From positions 1 through 64,000 of the forward strand of contig NZ_AKJS01000075.1 in assembly GCF_000282215.1 (NCBI RefSeq): a DNA stretch of 64,000 bases, read 5' to 3'. The notes beneath the pieces are model-generated. The model saw only the letters and a list, made by a program, of their open reading frames with translations, did no database searches and was not told the origin of the DNA. The number at the start of each line of letters is the position of its first letter. The first letter of the stretch is position 1. The DNA comes from Pseudomonas sp. GM21 (lineage in GTDB: Bacteria > Pseudomonadota > Gammaproteobacteria > Pseudomonadales > Pseudomonadaceae). This document shows, one piece after another, positions 21,873 to 31,432 of this stretch. Made by a program: the position numbers and the translations under genes.

Positions 21873-23249
21873 ATGCCCAACGAATCCCGCCCTGCCGTCC
21901 TTGAATTGATTGGTAACACGCCGCTGGTGCGTGTCAGTCGCTTCGATACCGGCCCCTGTACGCTGTTCCTCAAACTCGAATCACAAAACCCCGGCGGATC
22001 GATCAAGGATCGCATCGGTCTGGCGATGATCGACGCCGCCGAGCGCGATGGTCGCCTGCAACCCGGAGGCACCATCGTCGAGGCCACTGCCGGCAACACT
22101 GGCCTGGGTCTGGCCCTTGTCGGTCGTGCCAAGGGGTATCGAGTGGTGTTGGTGGTGCCCGACAAGATGTCCACCGAGAAAGTCTTGCACCTCAAGGCAA
22201 TGGGCGCCGAGGTGCACATAACCCGCTCCGATGTCGGCAAGGGCCATCCCGAGTACTACCAGGATGTGGCCGCGCGGCTGGCAAAGGAAATTCCCGACGC
22301 CTTCTTTGCCGATCAATTCAACAACCCGGCCAACCCCCTGGCCCACGAATGCAGCACCGCTCCAGAGATCTGGGCGCAAACCCAGCATGATGTGGATGCC
22401 ATCGTCGTCGGCGTCGGCTCGGCCGGCACGCTGACCGGCCTGACCCGTTTCTTTAACCGCGTGCAGCCGGACCTGGTCATGGTGTTGGCCGACCCGGTCG
22501 GCTCGGTGATGGCCGAATACAGCCGCAGCGGCACCCTCGGTACCCCCGGTTCCTGGGCGGTGGAAGGCATCGGCGAAGATTTCATTCCCTCGATTGCCGA
22601 CCTGTCCAGCGTGCGCCACGCGTATTCGATCAGCGACGAAGAAAGCTTCGATCATGCCCGCCAACTGTTGCGCGCCGAAGGCATTCTCGGTGGCTCGTCG
22701 ACTGGCACATTGCTGGCGGCGGCGCTGCGTTATTGCCGAGAGCAAACCGAGCCGAAACGGGTCGTGAGTTTCGTCTGCGACACCGGTACACGCTACCTGT
22801 CGAAGGTCTACAACGATCAGTGGATGAACGATCAAGGCCTGTTGCAGTACAAGCACTATGGCGACCTTCGCGACCTGATCTCGCGCCGTTTCGAGGATGG
22901 TCGAGTGATCAGCGTGGGCCCTGACGACACGCTGCTGACTGCTTTTCAGCGCATGCGTCTGGCGGACGTGTCACAACTGCCGGTGCTGGTGGATGGCCAG
23001 CGGCTGGTCGGTGTCATCGACGAGTCCGACATTCTGCTGGGAGTGCATCAGGACGCCTCGCACTTCCGTTTGACGGTGGCCAGCGCAATGACGGACAAGC
23101 TGCAAACCCTGCCTGCCGCTGCCAGTCTGGCGCAGCTGCAGGCGGAACTCGACCGTGGGCTGGTGGCGATCATTGCCGATACATCGGGCTTTCACGGACT
23201 GATTACCCGCTTCGACTTACTCAATCATCTACGGAGATCCCTGACATGA
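21873..23249 (+). CDS. cbs: Cystathionine beta-synthase with CBS domain pair
   Basis: PLP enzyme of 458 residues. An N-terminal cysteine-synthase fold has ESQNPGGSIKDRIGLAM with the PLP lysine, the TAGNTG loop and a glycine-rich phosphate loop (VGVGSAGTLTGLTRF). A C-terminal region from about residue 340 holds two CBS motifs (DDTLLTAFQRMRLADVSQLP; VDGQRLVGVIDESDI). The CBS pair and coupling to a cystathionine lyase gene distinguish it from CysK/CysM. It converts homocysteine plus serine (or activated serine) to cystathionine. It overlaps the next gene by 4 nt. Confidence 0.9.
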   Translation: MPNESRPAVLELIGNTPLVRVSRFDTGPCTLFLKLESQNPGGSIKDRIGLAMIDAAERDGRLQPGGTIVEATAGNTGLGLALVGRAKGYRVVLVVPDKMSTEKVLHLKAMGAEVHITRSDVGKGHPEYYQDVAARLAKEIPDAFFADQFNNPANPLAHECSTAPEIWAQTQHDVDAIVVGVGSAGTLTGLTRFFNRVQPDLVMVLADPVGSVMAEYSRSGTLGTPGSWAVEGIGEDFIPSIADLSSVRHAYSISDEESFDHARQLLRAEGILGGSSTGTLLAAALRYCREQTEPKRVVSFVCDTGTRYLSKVYNDQWMNDQGLLQYKHYGDLRDLISRRFEDGRVISVGPDDTLLTAFQRMRLADVSQLPVLVDGQRLVGVIDESDILLGVHQDASHFRLTVASAMTDKLQTLPAAASLAQLQAELDRGLVAIIADTSGFHGLITRFDLLNHLRRSLT

Positions 23250-24421
23250 GTCACGATAAAGAGGCTGCGCCGCATGGATTTGCCACGCGTGTGATCCATG
23301 CGGGGCAGGCGCCGGACCCTTCCACCGGGGCGTTGATGCCGCCGATTTACGCCAACTCTACTTATTTGCAGCAAAGCCCTGGTGTGCACAAAGGCCTCGA
23401 CTACGGGCGCTCGCACAACCCGACGCGTTGGGCGCTGGAGCGCTGCGTGGCGGATCTCGAAGGGGGCACCCAGGCCTTTGCGTTCGCGTCCGGGCTGGCA
23501 GCGATTTCCACAGTGCTCGAATTGCTCGATGCCGATTCGCATATTGTTTCGGGCAATGATTTGTATGGCGGTACGTTTCGCCTGTTCGACAAGGTGCGGC
23601 GGCGCAGTGCCGGGCATCGTTTCAGCTTCGTCGATTTGACAGACCTTGCGGCCTTTGAAGCCGCGCTGCAGGACGACACGCGAATGGTCTGTGTCGAGAC
23701 GCCGAGCAATCCGTTGTTGCGCCTCTCTGATCTCGCCGCCATCGCACGCATCTGCCGCCAGCGCGGGATCATTTGCGTGGCCGACAACACCTTCGCGAGT
23801 CCTTGGACCCAGCGCCCGCTGGAATTGGGCTTCGATGTCGTGGTGCATTCGACCACCAAGTATTTGAATGGTCACTCCGACGTGATCGGCGGCATCGCGG
23901 TGGTGGGGCAGAACGCGCAGCTGCGCGAGCGACTGGGCTTTCTGCAAAACGCTGTGGGCGCCATCGCCGGTCCATTCGACGCCTTTCTTACCCTGCGCGG
24001 CGTGAAAACCCTGGCACTGCGCATGGAGCGCCACTGCAGCAACGCCCTGGCGTTGGCGCAATGGCTGGAACAACAGCCGCAGGTGGCGCGCGTCTACTAC
24101 CCGGGATTGCCATCACATCCGCAGCACGAACTGGCGCGGCAACAGATGCGCGGTTTTGGCGGGATGATCTCACTCGATCTGAACAGCGACCTGGCGGGCG
24201 CCAAGCGCTTTCTGGAGAGCGTGCAGATCTTTGCGCTCGCGGAGAGCCTGGGCGGGGTGGAAAGCCTGATTGAGCACCCGGCGATCATGACCCACGCGAC
24301 CATCCCCGCCGACACCCGTGCCCAACTTGGCATCGGCGATGCGCTGGTGCGATTGTCCGTGGGGGTCGAGGACGTCGAAGACCTGCGCGCTGATCTGGCG
24401 CAAGCGTTGGCGCGGATTTAA
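23246..24421 (+). CDS. Cystathionine gamma-lyase / trans-sulfuration PLP enzyme
   Basis: Cys/Met-metabolism PLP enzyme of 391 residues. N-terminal FATRVIHAGQAPDPSTGALM, the substrate loop YGRSHNPTR, and the PLP lysine in VVHSTTKYLNGHSDVIGG are present. Context after cbs indicates the lyase direction (cystathionine to cysteine), completing reverse transsulfuration, though gamma-synthase activity cannot be excluded from sequence. ATGA overlap gives strong translational coupling; a terminator follows. Confidence 0.9.
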   Translation: MSHDKEAAPHGFATRVIHAGQAPDPSTGALMPPIYANSTYLQQSPGVHKGLDYGRSHNPTRWALERCVADLEGGTQAFAFASGLAAISTVLELLDADSHIVSGNDLYGGTFRLFDKVRRRSAGHRFSFVDLTDLAAFEAALQDDTRMVCVETPSNPLLRLSDLAAIARICRQRGIICVADNTFASPWTQRPLELGFDVVVHSTTKYLNGHSDVIGGIAVVGQNAQLRERLGFLQNAVGAIAGPFDAFLTLRGVKTLALRMERHCSNALALAQWLEQQPQVARVYYPGLPSHPQHELARQQMRGFGGMISLDLNSDLAGAKRFLESVQIFALAESLGGVESLIEHPAIMTHATIPADTRAQLGIGDALVRLSVGVEDVEDLRADLAQALARI

Positions 24422-24433
24422 GTTCCAGCAGGC

Positions 24434-24472
24434 AAAAAAAATCCGGAACCCTTATCGGATTCCGGATTTTCG
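24434..24472. terminator. Bidirectional terminator
   Basis: An 11-bp stem AAAATCCGGAA/TTCCGGATTTT (24438-24448, 24460-24470) with A-run before and T-run after separates the lyase gene from the convergent DUF3108 gene. Confidence 0.85.
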
Positions 24473-24484
24473 TGTTGTGCCGGT

Positions 24485-25198
24485 TTAGCTGCCTTTGACC
24501 GCTTTACCGTTGACCTTGCCGTCGAGGAGCATGATGTTGTACTCCTTGCCGTCGGTTTCAACTTGTTGCAGACGGACCAGCAGGTAATCCCAGTCCTTGG
24601 CAAACCACAGGACGGTAATGCGCTTGTTTTGTGTCGGGTCGCGCACGCGCTCGACTTTGATCGCATCGATCTGGCCGGCCTTGGTGTCGACTTTTTCCGA
24701 ACCCAATACGCGGAAGTCATAGGTGTCGACTTCGCCACCATCGATGACCTGATAGTTCATGCTCTTTTTGCCGGCGGCGACGTCTTCCTGCAGGGCCAGC
24801 TGATACGTGGACTTGTCGAGCATGCCACGGTTCAGTGGAACCTTGACCGGGTCGCCACGATCGGTGCCGGTGACCATTTTGGCGGCCCAGTCGAAATCCA
24901 GATCAACCTTTTTGGCTTTACCCAGTCCGCCACGCTCAAAGCGGTAGGACTGAGGCAGCAGGGTGTCCTTGTCCACGGTCAGGGTGCTTTCTTCCGTCAG
25001 GCTGGCGATCATCATCGATGCCTTGAAGCTGAGCTTCCAGACGCCGTTGGCTTCCTTGGTCAGGCTGCGTTCAGCCGTGCCGCTCATGGGGAGCTGTTTC
25101 CAGTCGGCGGTATAGCTGGCGGAGAAAGGTTGAAGTTCCGCAGCCTGTGCCAGAGGCAAGGCAAGCAGAGCGCAAGCGAAGAGCAGGGCGCGACGCAT
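24485..25198 (-). CDS. DUF3108 periplasmic protein
   Basis: A 237-residue exported protein: a signal peptide (MRRALLFACALLALPLAQAA) followed by a beta-rich DUF3108 domain (LQPFSASYTADWKQLPMSG...). Function unknown. It lies 8 bp downstream of purN, so it is probably the third gene of the purM-purN transcript, a linkage with no obvious metabolic logic. Confidence 0.88.
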   Translation of the reverse strand: MRRALLFACALLALPLAQAAELQPFSASYTADWKQLPMSGTAERSLTKEANGVWKLSFKASMMIASLTEESTLTVDKDTLLPQSYRFERGGLGKAKKVDLDFDWAAKMVTGTDRGDPVKVPLNRGMLDKSTYQLALQEDVAAGKKSMNYQVIDGGEVDTYDFRVLGSEKVDTKAGQIDAIKVERVRDPTQNKRITVLWFAKDWDYLLVRLQQVETDGKEYNIMLLDGKVNGKAVKGS

Positions 25199-25206
25199 AA
25201 TATCTC

Positions 25207-25857
25207 CTAGGTACGAATCAGGTGGCCGCTGGCCGCGAGTAGCTTTCCATCCAGTAAAGCACCTTGTTCGCCGAGTGAGAGTCGACCTTCGGCAAACCAG
25301 CGTACAGCCAACGGGTAGATCAGGTGTTCCTGGGCATGGACTCGCTGCGCCAGACTCTGCGGCGAATCCTGCAACTCTACTGGTATTACTGCTTGTACGA
25401 CCAGTGGTCCGCCATCGAGTTCCTCGGTGACGAAGTGGACGGAGCAGCCGTGCTCAGTGTCGCCGGCCTCCAGCGCGCGCTGATGAGTGTGTAACCCTTT
25501 GTATTTGGGTAGCAGCGACGGATGGATGTTGAGCAGGCGACCCGCGTAATGGCGCACGAAGTCAGCGCTGAGAATGCGCATGAAGCCGGCCAGTACCACG
25601 AGTTTGGGGTTGAACGCGTCGATCAGTTCGATCAATGCGGCATCGAAGGCCTCGCGGCCTTCGAAAGCCTTGTGATCCAGGGCGCGGGTGTCGATACCCG
25701 CGTCCTTGGCGCGTTGCAGGCCATAAGCATCGGCGCGGTTGGAAATCACCGCAGCGATACGGACCGGGCTGTCGCCGGTCCGCGTGCTGTCGATCAAGGC
25801 CTGCAAGTTACTGCCGGTGCCGGAGAGCAGCACCACGACATCACAGGTCTTTGACAT
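25207..25857 (-). CDS. purN: Phosphoribosylglycinamide formyltransferase
   Basis: GAR transformylase of 216 residues, third step of de novo purine synthesis, using 10-formyl-THF. The GAR-binding VLLSGTGSNLQALID and the catalytic Asn-His-Asp segment HPSLLPKYKGLHTHQRAL ... GCSVHFVTEELDGG are intact. The ATG overlaps the purM stop (TGATG), so the genes are coupled. Confidence 0.96.
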   Translation of the reverse strand: MSKTCDVVVLLSGTGSNLQALIDSTRTGDSPVRIAAVISNRADAYGLQRAKDAGIDTRALDHKAFEGREAFDAALIELIDAFNPKLVVLAGFMRILSADFVRHYAGRLLNIHPSLLPKYKGLHTHQRALEAGDTEHGCSVHFVTEELDGGPLVVQAVIPVELQDSPQSLAQRVHAQEHLIYPLAVRWFAEGRLSLGEQGALLDGKLLAASGHLIRT

Positions 25858-26915
25858 CAGTGAGCCTTGAGGTTCTTCAGTTCAACCTGAGCCGCGCCTT
25901 CGGCAGCGGTGGAGATCTGGCCGATGACCCAAGGCTGCTCGCCGGCTTCACGCAAAACGCTCAGCGCCGTTTCAACGTGCTCTTGAGCGACGCAGATGAC
26001 CATGCCGACGCCGCAGTTCAGCACGCGGTGCATTTCGTTTTCGTCGACGTTGCCTTTCTCTTGCAGCCAGTCGAACACGGCAGGACGGGTCCAGCTCGCT
26101 ACATCAACCACGGCTTGTGCGCCTTTTGGCAGCACGCGCGGGATGTTGTCCAGCAGGCCGCCACCGGTGATGTGGGCCATGGCTTTGACAGCGCCGGTTT
26201 CCTTGATCAGCTTGAGCAGCGGCTTCACGTAGATACGGGTCGGGGCCATCAGCAGGTCGGTCAGCGGTTTGCCGTCGAGCTGGATGTTTTCGATGTCGGC
26301 ACCCGACACTTCGATGATCTTGCGGATCAGCGAGTAGCCGTTGGAGTGCGGGCCGGAAGACGGCAGGGCGAGCAGGGCGTCACCGGCAGCGACTTTCGAG
26401 CCGTCGATGATTTCGGATTTCTCCACGACGCCGACGCAGAAGCCAGCCAGGTCGTAGTCTTCGCCTTCGTACATGCCAGGCATTTCAGCGGTTTCGCCGC
26501 CGACCAGGGAGCAGCCGGACAGTTCGCAGCCTGCGCCGATGCCGGTCACGACTTGGGTCGCGGTTTCGACATTGAGTTTGCCGGTGGCGTAGTAGTCGAG
26601 GAAAAACAGTGGCTCGGCACCGCAGACCACCAGGTCGTTCACGCACATTGCGACGAGGTCGATGCCGATGCTGTCGTGCTTGTTCAGGTTCAGTGCCAGG
26701 CGCAGCTTGGTGCCAACGCCGTCAGTGCCGGAAACCAGCACGGGCTGCTTGTAGCCGGCCGGGATTTCGCAGAGGGCGCCGAAACCGCCCAGGCCGCCCA
26801 TGACTTCCGGGCGCGCAGTGCGCTTGGCGACGCTCTTGATGCGTTCGACCAATGCTTCACCGGCGTCGATGTCTACACCGGCGTCCTTGTAGCTCAGGGA
26901 GGGTTGCTTGCTCAT
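25857..26915 (-). CDS. purM: Phosphoribosylformylglycinamidine cyclo-ligase
   Basis: AIR synthetase of 352 residues; ATP-dependent ring closure of FGAM in purine synthesis. It begins [19 protein letters not shown], and carries [14 protein letters not shown] and [11 protein letters not shown] of the PurM/SelD fold. The frame stays open upstream, but the extra residues do not resemble the family. First gene of purM-purN-DUF3108. Confidence 0.96.
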   Translation of the reverse strand: MSKQPSLSYKDAGVDIDAGEALVERIKSVAKRTARPEVMGGLGGFGALCEIPAGYKQPVLVSGTDGVGTKLRLALNLNKHDSIGIDLVAMCVNDLVVCGAEPLFFLDYYATGKLNVETATQVVTGIGAGCELSGCSLVGGETAEMPGMYEGEDYDLAGFCVGVVEKSEIIDGSKVAAGDALLALPSSGPHSNGYSLIRKIIEVSGADIENIQLDGKPLTDLLMAPTRIYVKPLLKLIKETGAVKAMAHITGGGLLDNIPRVLPKGAQAVVDVASWTRPAVFDWLQEKGNVDENEMHRVLNCGVGMVICVAQEHVETALSVLREAGEQPWVIGQISTAAEGAAQVELKNLKAH

Positions 26916-27286
26916 GATCCAGGCCTTTAGGGGGGATTCAGGGGTAACGACCGAGTCCAGCGGGGACGCCGAATTCAACGGGGGGCGATTGCCTCACACG
27001 AAATTCGGGCTACCCGGCTGTTGCCGGTCTGCGAAGGCGCGCGATTTTATCAGGCTTGAGGGGCAGCGGCCATCCTCACGCCGACAGCAGGGGCATATCC
27101 CATTAAAAAAATTGATATTGAGCCTGTTGGTGGCCTGTATAAGGTATCGCGATTAACCGTCTATCGTTATGGCAGCGTCAAAAACTTATCGGGGTCGGGT
27201 GAATGTTTTGTGCGAGGCGATGGTCACAGCTTGCTCAATGCCTTCATGCGGTCAGTTCCAGCCGCTCTTGTCGTCAGGAATCTTCC
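26916..27286. other. Divergent promoter region purM / DUF2066 gene
   Basis: A 370-bp spacer between divergent genes. An AT-rich patch around 27100-27130 (TTAAAAAAATTGATATTGAG) is the only part with promoter-like composition. I see no gene, repeat or clear operator. Confidence 0.5.
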
Positions 27287-28369
27287 ATGCGTTTTCTTTC
27301 AAAACTCTTGTGTTTGAGCTGTTTTTCCCTTTTCAGCCTCGCCAGTCATGCCGAAAACGTAAAAGGTCTTTATCAAGTGCGCGAGCCTGTCACCAGTCAG
27401 GCGCCCGAAGAGCGTGATCAAGCGACCCAGCGTGCACTGGACACGCTGGTATTGCGTCTGACCGGCGATCCCAAGGCCGCGCAAAGTCCGGGTTTGGCGG
27501 CCCTGCGCAAGGATCCACAACAAATCATCAGTCAATACGGCTTCGAGGCGGGGCCGCCGGAAGTGTTGAAGGTCGATTTCGACCCGGCCTCCACCGAGCA
27601 GGCGCTGCGCCGTGCGGGGCTGTCGTTGTGGGGGGCGAATCGGCCGTCGATTCTTGGCTGGTGGTTGAATGACTCCACCGAAGGTTCGAGCCTGGTGGGC
27701 GATGGTCAGGCCAGCGCCGCGCCTCTGCGTCGAGCGGCGCAACACCGCGGCTTGCCATTGCGCTTGCCGCTGGCGGACCTGAGTGAGCAACTGGTGGCGA
27801 CAGCGCCGACGCTGGAAGGCACGGATGCGACGCCTCTGCGCAATGCATCGGAGCGGTACAACGCAGACGCCTTGCTCGCGGTGCATGCCAAGGAAGAAGA
27901 GGGTGGTCAGTGGCAGGCCAAATGGAATTTGTGGATGGGCGACAAGAAAGAAGCGGGCAGCGTGCAAGGGGCGGATCAGGCCGCGGTGGCCGATGCGGTG
28001 ATGCTGGCGGTCACCCAGCGACTGGCGCCACGGTTTGTCGTCAGGCCAGGTGCCTCGGGTGAACAATTGCTGGAAGTGCAGGGCATGAATCTGGAGCGTT
28101 ATGCGTCGCTGGGGCGATTGCTCGACCCGTTTGGCGCGCGTCTGCAAAGTGTTAACGCTGATCGCATTCTTTATCGGGTTAGTGGCAGCGCTGAGCAACT
28201 GCGCTCGCAGTTGTCGCTGGCGAAGTTGCAAGAAGTACCGGCCGGTGAAGCTGCCGCGCCCGTAGCACCCGTAGCACCCGTAGCGCAGGTTCAGCCCGTG
28301 GTGCCGGGTTCGACGCCTGCTGTGGCGCCAGCCCCGGCCCCTACGCCGCAATTGCGCTTTCGCTGGTAA
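27287..28369 (+). CDS. DUF2066 domain secreted protein
   Basis: A 360-residue exported protein: signal peptide (MRFLSKLLCLSCFSLFSLAS), then a DUF2066-type domain with VREPVTSQAPEERDQATQRA and the segment VLRLTGDPKAAQ. The C-terminal 40 residues are a Pro/Ala/Val-rich low-complexity tail. Function unknown. The ATG at 27287 starts a proper signal peptide; an in-frame extension upstream has none. The gene precedes the permease by 38 bp, probably one operon. Confidence 0.86.
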   Translation: MRFLSKLLCLSCFSLFSLASHAENVKGLYQVREPVTSQAPEERDQATQRALDTLVLRLTGDPKAAQSPGLAALRKDPQQIISQYGFEAGPPEVLKVDFDPASTEQALRRAGLSLWGANRPSILGWWLNDSTEGSSLVGDGQASAAPLRRAAQHRGLPLRLPLADLSEQLVATAPTLEGTDATPLRNASERYNADALLAVHAKEEEGGQWQAKWNLWMGDKKEAGSVQGADQAAVADAVMLAVTQRLAPRFVVRPGASGEQLLEVQGMNLERYASLGRLLDPFGARLQSVNADRILYRVSGSAEQLRSQLSLAKLQEVPAGEAAAPVAPVAPVAQVQPVVPGSTPAVAPAPAPTPQLRFRW

Positions 28370-28407
28370 GGTTTTCTTTCTTTATATAGATGCATATGGA
28401 GTGGTAC

Positions 28408-29481
28408 ATGGCCGATACGCGCCGTTGGTTCTGGTTGGGTGGGGTGGTTCTGCTCTGCGCGTTTGTCTGGCTGTTGCATCCGATTCTGACTCCCTTTCTG
28501 GTGGCGCTGTTGCTGGCCTATCTGTTCGATCCGCTGGTGGATCGACTGGAGAAGGTCGGGCTTTCAAGGACGTGGGGCGTGATAGCGGTGTTCGCGCTGT
28601 TCACCCTGATATTCACCACGCTGCTGCTGGTGTTGGTGCCGCTGCTGGCCAAGCAACTGTTTCGTTTGTATGAGCTGGCGCCGCAAATGCTCGACTGGCT
28701 GCAGCACACTGCGCTGCCGTGGGCGCAATCGAAGTTTGGGTTGTCGGAAGGCTTCTGGAAATTTGACCGGCTCAAGGCTGCGATCAGCGAGCACGTGACG
28801 CAGACCAGTGACATCGTAGGAGTTGTGTTGAGTCAGGCCACGGCGTCCGGTCTCGCGTTGATTGGCTGGTTGGCCAATCTGGTGTTGATCCCGGTGGTGA
28901 GTTTTTACCTGCTGCGGGACTGGGACCTGATGATGGGGAAGGTCCGAAGCCTGTTACCGCGTGATCGCGAAGAGCGCGCTGTCATGCTCGCTGCCGAATG
29001 CCACGAAGTGCTGGGGGCGTTCGTTCGCGGGCAATTGCTGGTGATGGTAGCGCTGGGGGTGATCTATTCTGCGGGCTTGATGCTGGTGGGGTTGGAGTTG
29101 GGGCTGCTGATCGGTGTTATCGCCGGGCTGGCCGCAATCGTGCCGTACATGGGCTTTGTCGTCGGGATTGGCGCGGCGTTGATTGCCGGACTGTTCCAGT
29201 TCGGTGGCGACCTCTATCCCATGTTGGGCATCGTCGCGGTGTTCATGGTCGGGCAGGCGCTCGAAGGCATGGTGCTGACACCCATGTTGGTAGGGGACCG
29301 GATCGGTCTGCACCCGGTGGCAGTGATTTTTGCCGTTCTGGCGGGCGGCGAGCTGTTCGGTTTCACAGGGGTGTTGCTGGCGTTGCCGGTGGCGGCGGTG
29401 ATCATGGTGCTGGTGCGCCATGTAAATGATTTATACAAAGATTCTGATATGTACAGCGGTGCAGAAGAGCCGAAGCAGTAA
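28408..29481 (+). CDS. AI-2E / PerM family transporter
   Basis: A 357-residue membrane protein with the family's helix pattern: paired N-terminal helices, a long soluble insert, then five or more helices with VLIPVVSFYLLRDWDLM and the C-terminal GDRIGLHPVAVIFAVLAGG motif. The substrate is not deducible; family names mention autoinducer-2 export, but PerM-type permeases have several reported roles. ATG 28408 is preceded by GGAG at good spacing; upstream ATGs at 28390 and 28396 lack this. Confidence 0.88.
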   Translation: MADTRRWFWLGGVVLLCAFVWLLHPILTPFLVALLLAYLFDPLVDRLEKVGLSRTWGVIAVFALFTLIFTTLLLVLVPLLAKQLFRLYELAPQMLDWLQHTALPWAQSKFGLSEGFWKFDRLKAAISEHVTQTSDIVGVVLSQATASGLALIGWLANLVLIPVVSFYLLRDWDLMMGKVRSLLPRDREERAVMLAAECHEVLGAFVRGQLLVMVALGVIYSAGLMLVGLELGLLIGVIAGLAAIVPYMGFVVGIGAALIAGLFQFGGDLYPMLGIVAVFMVGQALEGMVLTPMLVGDRIGLHPVAVIFAVLAGGELFGFTGVLLALPVAAVIMVLVRHVNDLYKDSDMYSGAEEPKQ

Positions 29482-29502
29482 GGTCGGTTGAAAGGCCGTC
29501 AC

Positions 29503-29530
29503 GGCCAACCCCGATCTCGCCGGGTTGGCC
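29503..29530 (+). terminator. Hairpin after the permease gene
   Basis: Stem GGCCAACCC/GGGTTGGCC, 21 bp after the stop, with no T-run. It is a weak terminator or mRNA end-protecting hairpin. Confidence 0.45.
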
Positions 29531-29709
29531 TGCATCCTCGCGTGGCTGTCACATGCACCGCCAACAAAACTGTCATGAAACCAGAGCGTTAACGCAAACC
29601 TTTGATTTTGCTTATGGTCTGTCGCATTGTGCGACCAGCGTCACGGGTATAAACTTCGCAAACTTTACACAGAGGCCACTAACGGTTCCTTTGGAACTGT
29701 TCAGTCAGC

Positions 29710-30414
29710 ATGAAACCGATTCAGCTGCCCCTAGGTGTGCGTCTGCGAGATGACGCTACCTTTATCAATTACTACCCAGGCGCCAATGCCGCAGCACTCG
29801 GCTATGTCGAGCGACTCTGCGAAGCCGACGCCGGGTGGACCGAAAGCCTGATTTATCTCTGGGGCAAGGACGGGGTAGGGCGTACGCATCTGTTGCAGGC
29901 GGCCTGCCTGCGCTTCGAGCAGTTGGGGGAGCCGGCGGTGTACTTGCCATTGGCCGAGCTGCTTGATCGTGGCATCACTATTCTCGATAACCTCGAACAA
30001 TACGAACTGGTCTGTCTGGATGATTTGCAGGCGGTGGCCGGTCGGGCGGACTGGGAAGAGGCGCTATTCCATCTGTTCAATCGTCTGCGAGACAGCGGTC
30101 GTCGTCTGCTGATCGCCGCATCGACCTCGCCGCGTGAACTGCCGGTGAAGCTGGCGGACTTGAAGTCGCGTTTGACCCAGGCACTGATTTTCCAGATGCG
30201 CCCGCTTTCCGATGAAGACAAATTGCGTGCTTTGCAATTGCGTGCATCGCGTCGCGGTTTGCACCTGACCGATGAAGTCGGGCATTTTATTTTGACCCGC
30301 GGAACTCGCAGCATGAGTGCGCTGTTCGAGTTGCTTGAGCGTCTCGATCAGGCCTCTCTTCAAGCTCAGCGCAAGCTGACCATTCCCTTCCTGAAAGAAA
30401 CCCTGGGCTGGTAA
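29710..30414 (+). CDS. hda: DnaA-inactivating regulator Hda
   Basis: A 234-residue AAA+ protein homologous to the ATPase domain of DnaA; with the beta clamp it stimulates hydrolysis of DnaA-ATP after initiation. The N-terminus MKPIQLPLGVRLRD holds the clamp-binding-type QLPLGV peptide. The P-loop WGKDGVGRTHLLQAA has Arg in place of the usual Lys, as is normal for Hda. YELVCLDDLQAV is Walker B. No DNA-binding domain IV is present. Confidence 0.95.
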   Translation: MKPIQLPLGVRLRDDATFINYYPGANAAALGYVERLCEADAGWTESLIYLWGKDGVGRTHLLQAACLRFEQLGEPAVYLPLAELLDRGITILDNLEQYELVCLDDLQAVAGRADWEEALFHLFNRLRDSGRRLLIAASTSPRELPVKLADLKSRLTQALIFQMRPLSDEDKLRALQLRASRRGLHLTDEVGHFILTRGTRSMSALFELLERLDQASLQAQRKLTIPFLKETLGW

Positions 30415-30640
30415 CAGAGGCTCGGTAAACCAAAGCCTGGCAGGGGTTTTGGCATATTTCAGGCGTCAGGAATCCGCTTTCCTACAGGGCTGCAGGCTGC
30501 GCGAGCGTCTAAAACGGGCTTAAGCGCTTAGATGTAAACGAGAAACCGATAAGTCACATAAAGTTCGATTGAATTTGCAAATGAGGATGATTGTGGGCAT
30601 AGTCTCGGCTTCTTTATAACTAACAGCCACGGTCGTGCCC

Positions 30641-31267
30641 ATGCTAAAGCGCTTCGCACCCCTCGTGCCTCTCGCACTCGTCACCCTGTTGATCGGTTGC
30701 GCTGCTCACTCTCCAGTGTCCCAGCAAGAGCAACAACAGCAGGTTAAAAATTCGGTCACTGCACAATCTACTTCCGTTCTTTTTCAGGAAGATCTGGCCA
30801 CCGATAAAGAACTGGCCGACTTCGCCGACGGCAAGTCGTACAAGCTTCCGGGGCTGGCCGACAGCATTCTCGAACGTGGCATGTCCCTGATCGGTACCCG
30901 TTACCGTTTCGGCGGTACCTCTGAAGCCGGTTTCGATTGCAGCGGCTTCATCGGTTATCTGTTCCGTGAAGAAGCGGGCATGAACCTGCCACGCTCCACT
31001 CGCGAAATGATCAACGTAGACGCACCGCTGGTAGCTCGCAGCGCGCTGAAGCCAGGTGATCTGCTGTTCTTCGCCACCAATGGCCGTCGCGGCCGCGTCA
31101 GTCACGCCGGGATCTACCTCGGTGACAACCAGTTCATCCACTCCAGCAGCCGCAAAAGCGGTGGTGTTCGGGTCGATAGCCTGGGCGACAGCTACTGGAA
31201 CAAGACCTTCATCGAAGCCAAACGCGCTCTCGCGATGGCCCCGACCGTGGTCACCGCTCGCAAGTAA
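30641..31267 (+). CDS. NlpC/P60 family lipoprotein (first)
   Basis: A 208-residue exported lipoprotein with a cell-wall endopeptidase domain. A signal ends at LLIGC (lipobox). The catalytic Cys lies in GFDCSGFIGYLF and the His in RVSHAGIYLGDNQF, with a Q-rich linker near residue 25. It probably cuts peptidoglycan cross-links. I chose ATG 30641; GTG 30635 would add two residues. Followed by a strong terminator. Confidence 0.9.
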   Translation: MLKRFAPLVPLALVTLLIGCAAHSPVSQQEQQQQVKNSVTAQSTSVLFQEDLATDKELADFADGKSYKLPGLADSILERGMSLIGTRYRFGGTSEAGFDCSGFIGYLFREEAGMNLPRSTREMINVDAPLVARSALKPGDLLFFATNGRRGRVSHAGIYLGDNQFIHSSSRKSGGVRVDSLGDSYWNKTFIEAKRALAMAPTVVTARK

Positions 31268-31349
31268 ACATACAATTTGCAAGGTTAAGTTAAAGTCTTA
31301 CTTGAAGTTTGCCGCATAGCCGCTAGAATTCTGATCTATTAATGATGGC

Positions 31350-31384
31350 AAACCGCCTGCGCCCTGCGCAGGCGGTTTTCTTTT
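31350..31384 (+). terminator. Terminator between the two NlpC/P60 genes
   Basis: A 13-bp stem AAACCGCCTGCGC closes through a CC-centred loop and ends in TTTTCTTTTCT, about 80 bp after the first gene. Confidence 0.9.
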
Positions 31385-31432
31385 CTGCATTCCCGGCAGA
31401 AAAAGCCGCAGCCAGATCAGGATGTTCTGCTT

